Shown: positions 36,900 to 49,299, counted from the stretch's first letter. The stretch is DNA of 64,000 nt from Amanita rubescens (GCA_015039365.1 WION01000107.1:62001-126000); one strand, 5' to 3'. Notes: generated from the sequence alone by a model not told the origin. Numbers and translations are program-made.

Positions 36900-39492
36900 A
36901 TGTCATTCCATCCCATCTCCGCCTCATCGCTTACTCCCTCCCGCCCCGCTCCCCCAGCTCCTAATAGGCGTCCAACTGACCCGCTCACTGGCTCTTACTC
37001 GGGCATCGGAGCAACACCAGGCGGTGATACTTTCGCGACAGGCATCATCAGAAGTGGCTTCCTCACCATCAAAGAGGAGGGAGGCTTCTCGAGTTGGATA
37101 TGGAAGACAAAATGGGTTGTTCTCAAAGAGCAGGCAATCACCATCCATAAATCAGAGGTCCGTCGCTTCTACTTTCCTTCTTTCGTCTTTCATGCCCTCC
37201 CTAGTTCGCTCCGCCTCAGCTTATCATCTACCTCCGTGACATTTCAAACATCGAGCGCATCGACCTCAAGCCCTACTGTCTGCTTCTAGAAGCAAAGGAA
37301 AAACGTTTCTATCTATCCCTTAAAGGCGACGAGGAGCTTTACGGATGGCAGGACGACGTCTACGCACGCACACCAATGGGCGCTAGCGGTCCCACCAATT
37401 TTGTCCATAAAATCCATGTCGGCTTCGACCCTATCTCAGGCGCGTTTACCGTGCGTGTTCATCTATCAAATCCCGCTTTTTTACTTACCCCCCTTCAGGG
37501 TATGCCTGATCAATGGGCCAAATTGCTCACCAAATCCAACATCACAAAGGAAGACTATGCCAGAGACCCTCAAGCTGTGCTCGACGTGCTCGAGTTTTAC
37601 ACCGATCATAAAAAACGCGAGATGGATGATCTAGGCGCTCCACCCCGCTTTGATCGCGGCACGGGGCTCGGCGGACTCGCCGCTACTGCCTCCCGTTCCG
37701 AGCCGACCTTGAACACAAACGAAAGTCTATCCAACTCTGCCAAAGCCGCGCTCGAACTCGTCAATGGATCGAGCAAGTCAACGGTTCCGAGGTCGCCTTT
37801 ACCCCCAACGCCCCCTCAACAACATGCCACAGCAGCGGGATCTCTCCAATCTTCTAGGCCTGCTCCGCCTAGACCGACCTATGCCGGCTCACGACCTTTA
37901 CCTCCTACCTCGACTACCTCGTCTACGCCGGGTAGTGGGCCCCCGACACCCAAGCTCGAACACGTGCCCTCTGCGGCGGATCTTCAGGCTAGGCAGAAGC
38001 AGTCGGCCAAGGTCGCTGCCGTTCCGATGAGGAAGGAAACTTCGACATCGGAGAGGGATCTGATGTGGACGCAGCAGCAATCGTCGGTGGAAGATTTGGA
38101 GAGGCAGAGGAAGGAAAAGGTTTTGGAGCAGAGAGCGAGGGAGGAACAGCGGTTGCAAGAGCAGCGACAGCGGGACAAGGAGCGTGAACGAGAGCGAGAG
38201 AGAGAAAGGGAAAGAGAAAGGGAAAGGGAGAGGGACAGAGAGAGGGAGAGGGACAGAGAAAGGGAGAGGGAAAGAGAAAGGGAGAGGGAGAGGGAACGCG
38301 AAAAGGAACGCGAACGCGAACGAGCTGCCACTCCTAACATCCCTACGACGACTATTAAACCTCTTCAGCCTGTCAAAAAAGTACACATTCAACACGACGA
38401 AAAGCCCGTCAAGGTGGCGATGGCTCCTGGATCTGTGGCCGCAGCAGCAGCCGCGCTCGAGAAGCCCAAGGAGAAGCCCAAGGAACAGAGGATCAGCACG
38501 ATGACCGAGGTGCAGATTATGGAAAAGCTTCATAATGTCGTGTCGAAGGATGATCCGAAGCAGCTCTACTCCAAGATCAAGAAGGTCGGACAAGGCGCGT
38601 CTGGGCACGTGTACGTCGCCAAGACGTTGCTTACGGGCAAGAAGGTGGCGATCAAGGAGATGGATCTTGCTCAACAACCGCGCAAGGAGCTGATTGTGAA
38701 TGAAATCATGGTCATGAAGGAGAGTCAACATCCAAACATTGTGAATTTTTTGGATTCGTATCTTGTGAAGAATAACGAGTTGTGGGTGGTGATGGAGTAT
38801 ATGGAGGGGGGTGCGTTGACGGATATTATTGAAAATAATTCGTTGGAGGAGGATCAGATTTCGAGTATTTGTTTCGAGGTGAGAGTCGGTTTTTCGTTGG
38901 TGTTCGTGGCTAATCCGACTGTGCGGTTAGACGTGCAAAGGTTTGGGACATTTGCATAGTCAGAGCATTATCCATCGGGATATCAAATCTGACAACGTGT
39001 TGCTCGACGCTCAGGGACGAGTCAAAATCAGTGAGTTCGCGCGTCCGCACTGATCCTTTTCTGACACCCTCGCCCACAGCCGACTTTGGGTTTTGCGCCA
39101 AACTGACCGACCAAAAATCGAAACGAGCCACGATGGTCGGTACGCCGTACTGGATGGCGCCTGAAGTGGTCAAACAAAAAGAGTATGGGGCCAAAGTCGA
39201 CATTTGGTCTCTCGGCATCATGGCGATTGAGATGATCGAGAACGAGCCTCCGTATTTGGACGAAGAGCCACTGAAAGCGCTATACCTGATTGCGACGAAC
39301 GGGACGCCGACGCTCAAGAAGCCAGACGCGCTGAGTCGGGAGCTCAAATCGTTTTTGGCCGTGTGTCTCTGCGTGGATGTATCGAGTCGAGCGACGGCTG
39401 CCGAGTTACTTGAACACGAATTTTTGAGAAAGGCGTGTGCGCTTTCGGGGTTGGCACCGCTTTTGAGGTTTAGATCGAAGCAGGCTACATGA
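36900..39492 (+). CDS. CLA4: Cla4-type PAK kinase (PH-CRIB-kinase), one frameshift
   Basis: Exons 36900-37157, 37220-37450, 37499-38878, 38931-39031 and 39080-39492. Domains in order: PH (about residues 50-145, with [20 protein letters not shown]); CRIB ([18 protein letters not shown]) that binds Cdc42/Rac; a Pro/Ser-rich linker; a long Arg-Glu low-complexity run (38180-38320); and a STE20-type kinase with [31 protein letters not shown] and GTPYWMAPE. Cla4-type kinases act downstream of Cdc42 in polarity and septin organisation. Summed exon length is 2383, one base too many. The extra T is at about 38999-39002, directly after HRDIKSDNV in the catalytic loop, where GTGTTTGCTC stands for expected GTGTTGCTC. 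It is either a sequencing indel or a dead kinase. Confidence 0.85.
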
Positions 39493-40171
39493 AGAAGTTA
39501 TTAATTTTTTTTGGAAGTGGATTTGGTACGTATAACGAGGATATACCAGATGATTGACGGTGTACGCTTGTTGTTGTTTTTTACGAGTATACCTATACCT
39601 ACACCTACATATATCTCTCTTTATTTTTTTCTTCTTTGGATTTGATTGTTGTGTGAGGCGAGCTGGTTACATAAGGGTCGCTTGCGTGCATTTCGGATGT
39701 AGCCTCCGATCTTGTTCGTAGTTCTCCCTTATCCGTACGTCTCAGCTGGCGAGGTTATAGCTTAATCTCCCACACACACACACGTCCGCCCCACGCCCCT
39801 GCCAAGCGGAGTTGAGCAGTTTCGCACGATCAATCAACTTCTTATTTTATTAACTTACTCGATTCAGGCGATGTTCCAGACTTCCAGTCGAATTGCAACA
39901 GAACCACGAGTTGTGCCACGGTCTTTACACACAATGCCATGGCCTGATTACAGACGGACGATTGGAAAATTTCGACGAGGTTATGAGTTGAATAGATGTT
40001 AATTACTGGTCGGTATTCATCAAGTACGCATTTAGCGCGTGCTCGGGAAAGGTACAGCACAGTTTACTAAGTAAGTAAGTGCGCACAGCCTCCCACTGTT
40101 CTAAAGAGAATAGATCCACGCTCAGGCACTCACCTATTCTTCCACATCTTCCTCTGCTCTGTAGAGCCCTG
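39493..40171. other. PAK 3' flank and promoter unit of the surface-protein array
   Basis: 39700-40171 is repeated at 43945-44353 and partly at 48280-48420 (for example AGTTTCGCACGATC, ACGAGGTTATGAGTT). It therefore is the upstream part of the duplicated unit. Confidence 0.6.
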
Positions 40172-41130
40172 ATGCTAGCGGCCGTCACCATCCTTGCTCA
40201 GGATTCAAGCAATGTACCAAACTGCACAGATAACCAATACAACTGGGTAAGCGCGCGTCTAGTACATTCCTCCTGCTGGATCAACACTGGCCGGAGTAGA
40301 CATATAACTCGCTGGATCAGAGTCCCTGTTACGTAGCTGTCGCTCTAATCTCGATGGTCAACGCTGGACAAAGTGGGATACTTTTCTGATAACTGTATCT
40401 ATTCCTCAGTTGAGCTAATGTGGTTTTTCTAGCATATACCCTCCCCTCTGTTACATTTCTGGGACAAATCTACGGCCTCGAGCCTGGTTCAAACACCTTA
40501 TACTTTTGTAATACCGTCTGGTACTCCTTGCTTTCGGCGTGTGCTCTGTGTCAGGATGGGTCCTGGTTCACGTACGTTCGCCTGCATTTCCAGGTCAGAA
40601 TCGTGGACTTGACTCGTTCATCAGATGGCCGGTTTACTCACAAAATTGCAGCCAGACGTATTTGATGGAGTAAGTTCAATCATTGGCAGTGCAAGATAGC
40701 GCTATTAAAACAGATCTCTAGGTATCCCGGTCCCATCCCTTCAAATACTAGTGTGCCAACTTGGGCTTTTTTAAATGTGACGGTGTGTACTACTGGACGA
40801 CAATTTTGTGTCTTCTGATGAGTTACTGAGAAATGAAGGCAACCAACGACAATTTTGACCCTGCAAAGGCATCTAGCCTCGCTGGTGCGTCTCACTAGAA
40901 TTGAAGCACAGGCGCCTTGACTAATATCTATTGGTATAGTTGCACCTAGTCCGACTTCTTCGGCATCAACTTCTTCGGCAGCGACATCTTCAACATCGAC
41001 ATCTTCGACATCGACATCGACATCCCATCCAACTCCTAACACATCTAAGGTTGGTGCTATCGCAGGTGGTACCATCGGAGGTTTCGTCATAGCGTTGCTC
41101 GTTCTGACTACTCCTGTTCTATCTCCATAA
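40172..41130 (+). pseudogene. Cys-motif surface protein, array member 1, frameshift in the membrane helix
   Basis: Exons 40172-40246, 40300-40372, 40433-40571, 40625-40669, 40722-40782, 40839-40884, 40940 onward. The predicted ectodomain has NCTDNQYNW, TYNSLDQSPCYVA, CNTVWYSLLSACALCQDGSW, NCSQTYLME and YPGPIPSNTSVPTWAFLNVT. A Ser/Thr-rich stalk follows, then GAIAGGTIGGFVIALLVL. One extra base near 41108 (CTGACTACTCC versus CTGACACTCC in member 2) shifts the frame inside the helix and gives a stop at 41128. The remaining cytoplasmic-tail exons are still recognisable to about 41410. The signal peptide is short and doubtful. Confidence 0.7.
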
Positions 41131-41430
41131 AAGGCACAACGGGACTACTCCGGCCCCCGTTCCGCTAACCGAACGTTCGATATCCATGCGGATAGTGCCC
41201 TCTCAGGAACTCTACGTGAGTACTTCCGTTGTCGCTGTTTTACTTGGGATGCTAGTGCAAAGACGATAGAATTCTGACGAAATCTTTCCCATCCCACCGA
41301 CAAGGACACCACAGGACGAAGTGCTTTCTGGCCCTCGGCGTCCATCTGGGCAACCCCCACGACGTTTAGTGCACTCCATACAAACGGATTCCGGTACAAC
41401 GTGGTATTCAGAATAATTCAAGTTGTAGTT

Positions 41431-41952
41431 TAAGGCATCCTTCTTTTCCAAGTGGAGCGATTGTTTCAGGGAGTATTCACCCATCTTTAAGGATACGTGG
41501 CTGTATGTGGGGAAGTTATTGTCAGCGAAAGACAGTCCTAGTTATGTGCGAGACTCTTTGGCCTTTGTTGTGTTTTATGAGTATACCTATATACCTCAGT
41601 GTGCCTTTTTACAAATTCTGTTCCCTTTTTTTTACCAGTAGCTTGGTTTCTCAGTATCATAACAAAGGGGAGTTGTGTATGAATATAGACGTTGAGCTTG
41701 TAACGTAACCTTGTATGATAAAACTTTATTGTCGGGCGCGGGACTCGGAATGTTCAGACGGTCATGACCTCCAGTCGACGGCAAGTTCTTATGGACTACG
41801 CAGATTCTCAGCCAGTGGTACTATTCGGCCTGATACTGAAATTTTAACAGTGATTTGCATATTTATTCGGTATTTCGCGGGCTCGATAACGTTGTTTGTA
41901 GGGAATGAATCAAGCATGTAGACAGGCTCAGGAAGTGCGCCAAAATTCGGCA
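41431..41952. other. Intergenic
   Basis: No gene is seen. Its beginning resembles the 3' flank of members 2 and 3 (near 45700 and 47450). Confidence 0.5.
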
Positions 41953-42794
41953 ATGTCCAAACCTGTCCAAATAAAATACCGTGATGGCAGTGTGCTCCCC
42001 ACCATGGAGTCGCTCCTTATCGAACATTACCGCTACCTAGCTCCTCATTGTGCAACAATACCTATCCCACAGTGCCTCCAAAGTCGCATCTCCTACATAC
42101 TCGACCTCCGAAACTCCACCTTTCCCCGACACTTCTGGAACGCGATTCACATCTTCCTTCGCGATTCCTTCATTGATCATGACATATCGACCTTCGCAAG
42201 CAATCTTTTAAAGCATAGTACCTGATCCAGTGTCGAGGCCGACTCTACAACACCAGCTCAGCAGGAAGGGTTGTATTCACATTATTTCCTCTCGTGAGCC
42301 ACCCTTACTCCCACATCACGAGGGGATTTCTGTTGTCGTCTCGCATCCAGTCGTACGCACTGCGCTGGTGTCAAGGCAGGGTCGTATCGATGCGTTGCCA
42401 GCATCCCTCCAACGTCGTCATTCAGGACGGGACATGCTACTTTAAAGCACGCTTTCCAGCAAAATCTACACTCCCCGATAACGAGACAACTCTGGTACTC
42501 TCCCTTTCTGGAGTTCCTGTTGCCCACATACAGTTCTTATGTATGACCTCGCACACGAATGCACATGCCAATGAGGGTCTGACACTGATAACCGGACTGG
42601 AGGTAGAAGAGGAGTATCGTGGTCAGGGATACGCAAGACTCCTATGCGGACATGTCATTGCTGAACATAGCGCGCATGGGGATGTGTGGGTAGCAGCAAA
42701 CGTGAGCAACTTTGAGGCAGTGGGACTCTATGCTCGTATGGGATTTAGAATTGAGGGAATGTGGTACGATTTAGATGTCTTTCTAGCGGAGTAG
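41953..42794 (+). CDS. GNAT-family N-acetyltransferase
   Basis: Exons 41953-42217 and 42265-42794 (47-nt intron, GTACCT donor, CAGCAG acceptor) total 795 nt, 264 residues, phases consistent. The C-terminal half carries the acetyl-CoA binding signature EVEEEYRGQGYARLLCGHV, followed by VWVAANVSNFEAVGLYARMGF, typical for Gcn5-related acetyltransferases. The N-terminal half shows no family I can name. Substrate unknown. It is inserted between members 1 and 2 of the surface-protein array, and immediately followed by a kinase scrap. Confidence 0.75.
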
Positions 42795-42816
42795 TAGTGG
42801 TGCGCACGGTTGATTT

Positions 42817-42955
42817 GTGGTCGCTGGATGGCCGGTCAAACAAAAAGAGCCCGGTGCCAAAGTCGACATCTGGTCTCTTGGTATCATCGCAATCAAGACG
42901 ATCGAGACGATCGCGAACTGGAGGCATTTGGACGAAGAGCCGCAATATACACCTA
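42817..42955 (+). pseudogene. PAK kinase-domain fragment
   Basis: Reads [16 protein letters not shown] and LDEEPQY, matching subdomains VIII-IX of the PAK gene at 39170-39270. No flanking kinase exons. It is a duplication scrap. Confidence 0.8.
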
Positions 42956-43396
42956 TTACTTTTGCCCTACTATTTTTTCTCTTTGGAATCTTGTCGGATT
43001 TGATGTCGTTCGGAGTCCGCCAAGCGGAATTTAGTCAGTAGTTTCGCACGATTGATCCAATGTTATGTAAGCCGCTCCAAGACTGCTCCGTAAGACTGGG
43101 TAGGAGTCAGACTCCTACCCAGTCCCTCGGTGCTGCGCTTGACGAGCTTAAGTAAGCGTTAACGCACCGGAGGGACTGGCTTTTAACACATGTAAACAAA
43201 ACGCTCGGCACGACGTGACGTGACCTCGTCGCTTAACTAATGCTGAAATATTCTTCCTCGACTTTATGTATTCTCTACATGCATTGTCAAAGGACTTGAG
43301 TAAATCACATATTGTTATTCCCCTACATTGCCTGGTTTTTGGGCTGGGGGAGCAAGATTGTCCTATATGTAATACATTTGAATACATAATTTAATT

Positions 43397-43470
43397 GCCT
43401 CTGTGGCTGAGTGGTTAAACTCTCAATTATTTTTGTATGGTTGAGGGTTCAATTCCAGCACCAACCACAT
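43397..43470 (+). other. tRNA-like sequence (pol III A and B boxes)
   Basis: GCCTCTGTGGCTGAGTGGTTAA resembles a tRNA 5' half with an A box, and GGTTCAATTCC is a good B box. The 3' acceptor strand does not pair with the 5' one, so this is not a functional tRNA gene. Confidence 0.5.
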
Positions 43471-43569
43471 TTTTTCTATATGAGACAGATAGTCACTATG
43501 TGCTATGCTCGTAGATGCAAATAAAATGCCACAGAGACTTATGGTGGCTAATGCTGAAGGCATAAAAAG

Positions 43570-43650
43570 GTGAGCCTGCCCGGATTTGAACCCCAAGCCA
43601 TGCAAAAACAAACCATCATAACAACCATTCAGCCAAACAGCCAATTGTAA
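43570..43650 (-). other. tRNA-like sequence (pol III A and B boxes), opposite strand
   Basis: On the minus strand TTGGCTGAATGGTTG (A box) and GGTTCAAATCC (B box) occur with tRNA-like spacing. Stems are imperfect. Confidence 0.45.
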
Positions 43651-43944
43651 CTATACATCACAGGTTTTATATATAGACGAATCTCACCCTGGCCAGCTTT
43701 AACTAGACGAGCATGGAAGCAACAACATTCCTAACCTCATCACAATTATACATCACTACTAAGCTGTATGGAGCGTACACGAATGCAAAGATAAGACAAA
43801 TGAATGTGATCGACGTGTGACGCTCGGCATTGCAGACCTTTTGTTTACATGTGTTAAAAGCCAGTCCCTCCGGTGCGTTAACGCTTACTTAAGCTCGTCA
43901 AGCGCAGCACCGAGGGACTGGGTAGGAGTCTGGGTAGGAGTCTG

Positions 43945-44353
43945 GATGTAGCCTCCGATTTTGTTCGTAGCCCAGTTCTCCCACACACACACATCCGCCC
44001 CTGCCAAGCGGAGTTGAGCAGTTTCGCACGATCGATCAACTTCTTATTTTATTAACTTACTCGATTCAGGCGACGTTCCAGACTTTCAGTCGAATTGCAC
44101 GAGTTGTGCCACGGTCTTTACACACACACAACGCCATGGCCTGAATACAGACGGACGATTGGAAGATTTCGACGAGGTTATGAGTTACTTGAATAATTGG
44201 TCGGTATTCATCAAGTACGCGTTTAGCGCGTGCTCGGGAAAGGTACAGCACAGTTTAAGTAAGTGCGCACAGCCCCATTGTTCTAAAGAGAATAGATCCA
44301 CGCTCAGGCACTCACCTATTCTTCCACATCTTCCTCCGCTCTGTAGAGCCCTG
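43945..44353. repeat. Duplicated upstream unit of the surface-protein genes
   Basis: Close copy of 39700-40171, ending at the start codon of member 2. Confidence 0.75.
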
Positions 44354-45650
44354 ATGCTAGCGGCCGTCACCATCCTTGCTCAGGATTCAAGCAATGTACC
44401 AAACTGCACAGATAACCAATACAACTGGGTAAGCGCGTGTCTAGTACAATCCTCCTGCTGGATCGACACTGGCCGGGGTAGACATATAACTCGCTGGATC
44501 AGAGCCCCTGTTACGTAGCTATCGCTCTGATCGAGATGGTCAGCTCTGGACAAGGTGAAATACATTTCTGATAACTGTATCTATTCCTCAGTTGGTTTGT
44601 CTAGCATATAGCCTCCCCCCTGTTGCGTTTCTGGGTCAAATCTACGGTCTCCCGGCCGGTGCAACTACCATATACTTTTGTAATACCGTCTGGTACTCCT
44701 TGCTTTCGGCGTGTGCTCTGTGTCAGGATGGGTCCTGGTTCACGTACGTTCGCCTGCCTTTCCAGGTCAGAATCGTGAACTTGACTCATTCATCAGATGG
44801 CCGATTTACTCACAAAATTGCAGCCAGACGTATTTGATGGAGTAAGTTCAATCATTGGCAGTGCAAGATAGCGCTATTAAAACAGATCTCTAGGTATCCC
44901 GGTCCCATCCCTTCAAATACTAGTGTGCCAACTTGGGCTTTTTTGAATGTGACGGTGTGTACTACTGGACGACAATTTTGCAACTTCTGACGAGTTACTG
45001 AGAAATGAAGGCAACCAACGACAATTTTGACCCTGCCCAGGCATCTAACCTCGCTGGTGCGTCTCACTAGAATTGAAACACAGGTGCTATGACTGATATA
45101 TACTGATATAGTTGCACCTAGTCCGACTTCTTCGGCATCAACTTCTTCGGCAGCGACATCTTCAACATCGACATCTTCGACATCGACATCGACATCACAT
45201 CCAACTCATGACACATCTAAGGTTGGTGCTATCGCAGGTGGTACCATCGGAGGTTTTATCATAGCGTTGCTCGTTCTGACACTCCTGTTCTATCTCCATA
45301 AAAGGCGCAACGGGACTACTCCGGCCCCCGTTCCGCTAACAGAACGTCCAATATCTATGCGGATAGTGTCTAGTGATGCCTCTCAGGAACTCTACGTGAG
45401 TATTTCCGTTGTCGCTGTTTTACTTGGGATGCTAATACAAAGACGATAGAATACTAACGAAATCTCTACGGCTCCTATCCCGCTGGCATTGACAAGGATC
45501 GAACGCATACCGCACTGGCGGGACGAAGTGCTTTCTGACCCTCGGCGTCCATCTGGGCGATCCCCACAACATTTAGGTACAAGAGAGATTTACAAAACCG
45601 GAGTGCGCTCCATACAAACGGATTCCGGTACAACGTGGTTTTCAGAATAA
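44354..45650 (+). CDS. Cys-motif surface protein, array member 2
   Basis: Close paralogue of member 1 without the frameshift. First exon 44354-44428 (NCTDNQYNW). Further exons carry TYNSLDQSPCYVAIALIE, YFCNTVWYSLLSACALCQDG, YPGPIPSNTSVPTWAF and ATNDNFDPAQASNLA. Then comes a stalk of Ser/Thr with repeated SST/TST, a transmembrane segment IGGFIIALLVLTLLFYL followed by KRR (stop-transfer), and a cytoplasmic tail in two more exons ending with TTWFSE at TAA 45648. Predicted type I single-span cell-surface protein. Function unknown. Confidence 0.7.
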
Positions 45651-46053
45651 TTCAGGTTGTAGTTTAAGGTATCCTTCTTTTCCAAGTGGAGCGATTGTTT
45701 CAAAGAGTCGACTGGTTATTCACCTATCTTTAAGGATACGTGGCTACTATGTGGGGAAGTTATTCAGCGAAAGACAGTTGCGAGACACTTTGGCCTTTGT
45801 TGTGTTTTATGAATATACCTATATACCTACACCTAGTATTGATATCTTCTTTTGAGACTTGATGTCGCAGGATGAATTATGGGTTGCGTGGGTATCGGAT
45901 CGGGCCAAGCGTTTTGGTTAAATTTGCTCAGTATAGTCAACTCTGATGTAGTTTGATTGTATCACGCGTGCAACCAAACTTCAATATAATGGTCTAGACT
46001 TCAAACTTACTGCCTTCCTTATACGTTCCGCAAGCAACATATGCACAGCCCTC
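45651..46053. other. Intergenic between members 2 and 3
   Basis: No gene is seen. 3' flank of member 2 and promoter of member 3. Confidence 0.5.
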
Positions 46054-47405
46054 ATGTACCTCTCGAACTGGAGAATAGGCCCACATTCACCTATTTTTCG
46101 TCTGCTCCATCGAGCTCGTACGATACTTTATCTTCAATATTGGCTTGGTCTAGTAGCTGTTCCTGTCATCGTCGCTCAGGATTCAAGTAATATAGCAAAC
46201 TGCACAGATAGCCGATATGACTGGGTAAGCGCACATCTTGTATCACTGCTTGCTCAACACTGACCGGAGTAGACATTCAGCTCACTGGGTCAGAGCCCCT
46301 GTTACGTCGCCAACGTTATATCGGAGCAGTGCTCCGGACAAAGTAGGTTACTTTCTGATAACCTGAATCAGTTGAGCAACCGTGGTTCGTCCAGTGTATG
46401 GTGTCCCCCCTACTGGGCCGGAACACAACTACAGCCCGCTCCCTTCATACTACGCCGATTACACATGCTTTTGTAATACTGTCTGGTACTCCTTGCTCTC
46501 GGCGTGTGCTCTGTGCCAGGATGGGAACTGGCTCACGTACGTTCGCCTGCCTTTCCAGGTCAGAATCGTGAACTTGACTCATTCATCAGATGGCCGGATT
46601 ACTCACTCACTTGCAACAAGACGTATTTGATGGAGTAAGTTAAATCTTTGGGAGTGCAAGATATATTAAAACAGACCTCTAGGTATCCCGATCCCATCCC
46701 TTCAAATACTAGTATACCAACCTGGGCTTATTTAAATGTGACTGTGTGTATGGATGACAATTTTGCGACTTCTGACGAGTTACTGAGAAATGAAGGCAAC
46801 CAACGGCAATTTTGACCCCGCCGCGGCATCTAGCCTCGCTGGTGCGTCGCACTAGAACTAAAGCACAGGCACCATGACGGATATCTACTGGTATAGTTGC
46901 AATTGGTTCGAATTCTTCTGCATCTTTAACATCGACCTCGATATCTTCAACATCAACGTCTTCTTCGATATCGACATCCCATCCAACTCTTGACACATCT
47001 AAGGTTGGTGCTATCGCAGGTGGTACCATCGGAGGTTTCGTCATAGCGTTGCTCGTTCTAACACTCCTGTTCTATCGCCATAAAAGGCGCAACGGGACCC
47101 CCGTTCCGCTAATCGAACGTCCAATATCTATGCGGACAATGACTTGGGGTGCCTCTCCGGGACTCTACGTGAGTATTTCCGTTGTCGCTGTTTTACTTGG
47201 GATGCTAATACAAAGACGATAGAATTCTGACGAAATCTCTCCCATCCCACCGACAAGGATCGAACGCACGTCGCAGGACGAAGTGTTTTCTGACCCTTGG
47301 CGTCCACCTGGACAATCCCCACAACCTTTAGGTACAAGAGAGATTCACCAAACCGGAGTGCGCTCCATACGAACGGATTCCGGTACAACGTGGTTTTCAG
47401 AATAA
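46054..47405 (+). CDS. Cys-motif surface protein, array member 3
   Basis: First exon 46054-46224 contains a hydrophobic leader (ILYLQYWLGLVAVPVIVAQ) before NCTDSRYDW. Later exons: TFSSLGQSPCYVANVISEQC, CFCNTVWYSLLSACALCQDG, YPDPIPSNTSIPTWAYLNVT, a Ser/Thr stalk, GAIAGGTIGGFVIALLVLTL with RHKRR after it, and a tail ending TTWFSE at TAA 47403. Frame is intact throughout. Same gene structure as member 2; predicted secretory-pathway surface protein. Confidence 0.72.
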
Positions 47406-47744
47406 TCCAAGTTGTAGTTTAAGGTATCCTTCTTTTCCAAGCGGGGCGACTGTTTCAGATAGACTGGTTATTCGCTTATCTTCAAGGGTACGTGGCTACA
47501 AGTATGTGGGGAAGTTATTGTCAACAGAGGGCAGTCCTGGTCATGTACGAGCCTTTTTTGTGTTTTACGTATATACCTACGCCTACTTTTGATATCTTCT
47601 TTAGAGATTTGATGCCGCGGGACGGATTATGGGTTGCGTGTGTGCTTATTGGATAGGGCCGAGGGGTATTTTGGTTAAATAGTCAACTCTGAGACGCCGT
47701 AGGCTTCAAGCTTACTGCCTTCGCACGTCCCGCAAGCAACATAT
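47406..47744. other. Intergenic between members 3 and 4
   Basis: No gene is seen. Confidence 0.5.
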
Positions 47745-48243
47745 GCATAGCTGTTCCTGTCATGGTTGCTCAGAATTCAAGTAATGTAACAAACCGCACA
47801 TATTACTGGGCAAGCGCACGTCTTGCATCCCTGCTAGCTCAACACTGACCGGAGTAGACGTTGGATCAGAGCCCCTGTTGCGTTGCTGACGTTTTAATGG
47901 ACCAGTAGACCGGAAAAAATGAGTTACTTTTCTGATAACCCGAATCGGCTAAGCTGACGGTGGTTCGTCCAGTGTATGGTACCCGCTCTCTTATCCCGAC
48001 AACCCGCTCCCTTCAAACTTCGCCAACTTCACATGCTTTTGTAGTATCGTCTGGTACTCCTTGATCTCGGCGTGTGCTGCTTGCCAGAATGGGACCTGGT
48101 ACTCGTACGTTTAATTTGTAGTCGCTGGATGGCGCCCGATCAAACAAAAAGAGCGCGGTGCCAAAGTCGACATCTGGTCTCCTGGTATCATGGCGATCGA
48201 GAATGACTCCCGGAGGTATTTGGACGAAGAGCCGCAGTATACA
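47745..48243 (+). pseudogene. Surface-protein member 4 relic fused to a PAK kinase scrap
   Basis: Recognisable exon pieces are VAQNSSNV, GQSPCCVADV-like text and the CNTVWYSL-equivalent (here CSIVWYSLISACAACQNGTW). At about 48115 the homology switches abruptly to the PAK kinase domain ([14 protein letters not shown] and YLDEEPQY, to 48243). Clear recombination relic. Confidence 0.75.
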
Positions 48244-48806
48244 CATTTTTTCTCAGTGTGGAATTTACGTAACATAGTCAGCCACTAGTTTCGCACGATC
48301 GATCAACTTCTCGCTTACGCCAATTACCCAATTCAGACGACGTTCCAGCCAGATTGCAACAGAACCACAAGGTGTGTCACAGTCTTTACGCACAATGCTG
48401 TGGCCTAAATGGAGACGGAGGATTGGACGATTTCGACGAGGTTATAAGGATGGCCTCGCGTGGGTATGGTTTCCGAGTAGACCAAGCGGAGTTTTTAGCT
48501 GCCAGTACTGGTCCCGCACAACCAATTTGAACTTGTCCTCTTCTACTTCCAAGAATGACGGCCGGGTACATGTTCAAAGGATCACCGTGAGGCACAAGTC
48601 GATGCCGAGTGGTATTTTGAAGTGATAATCGGACGGCGGTGTTACTCACGGTTAGTCTTTAGATGTTGAATTAGCACGAGGGATCAGTTATTCCTGAGTT
48701 TGGGTTTTAGTGCACGCAAAGCTCCGGAGCGTGCGGCCTTGCGGAGAGCCGAACTAAATGCGCATTTAGAGAAGAAGTCCACGCTTACCTTCTTTTCCTC
48801 CGCTCC
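48244..48806. other. Intergenic with partial copy of the duplicated upstream unit
   Basis: 48280-48440 resembles 39820-39990. The rest shows nothing recognisable. Confidence 0.5.
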
Positions 48807-49245
48807 TCAGGACTATGTCTTGCTGCTGTACCTCCTATACCAAGTGAAAACTGCACAGATCCCCAATTCTTCTGGGTAAGCCCACGTCTTCCATTTTGCT
48901 GGCTCAACTCTGACCGGAGTAGACGTTTAACTCGTTGTGTCAGAGCCCCTGTTCCGTTTCTCCTCTTTTAATCTCGCAGAGCACTGGACAACGTGGGTCA
49001 CTTTTCTGACAACTTAACTGTATTTAATTAAACTAACGGTGGTTCATCCAGCGTATATCATGGCCCCAATCTCATACCCGAGAGTAGCGTACCACGTAAA
49101 AATCGAACCGGCCTTCGCCAATGCCACGACCTTCTGTAATACGGTCACGTATTCGTTAATCTCGGCGTGTGCTGCCTGTCAGTCGGGGGTTTGCTACTTT
49201 CCTTATCTGCTCCACGAACAACATACGCACAGCCCTTACAGCCTC
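48807..49245 (+). pseudogene. Surface-protein member 5, truncated after the Cys motif
   Basis: Has the NCTD exon, the QSPCS exon and the exon with TFCNTVTYSLISACAACQSG. Homology stops there and continues as the promoter region of the next member. No stalk or membrane helix. Confidence 0.7.
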
Positions 49246-49299
49246 TCGCTCTGGAGAATAGGTCCACGCACAGCTATTCGCCCTCCGTCCCGTGGGGCT

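Larger units (their letters stand above)
43111..43929. mobile_element. Inverted-repeat element with perfect 91-bp arms
   Basis: 43111-43201 and 43839-43929 are exact reverse complements (91 bp), separated by 637 AT-rich bases. A smaller inverted repeat (GGAGTCAGACTCC) sits at the left outer edge. No open frame of note. The interior holds two tRNA-like sequences in convergent orientation. No target duplication could be recognised, so class is open; MITE or compound SINE are the candidates. Confidence 0.7.

Noticed and set aside
37898..38731. Long minus-strand frames with Ser-Leu and Arg-Ser repeats
   Set aside because: Antisense of the Arg-Glu low-complexity run of the PAK gene.
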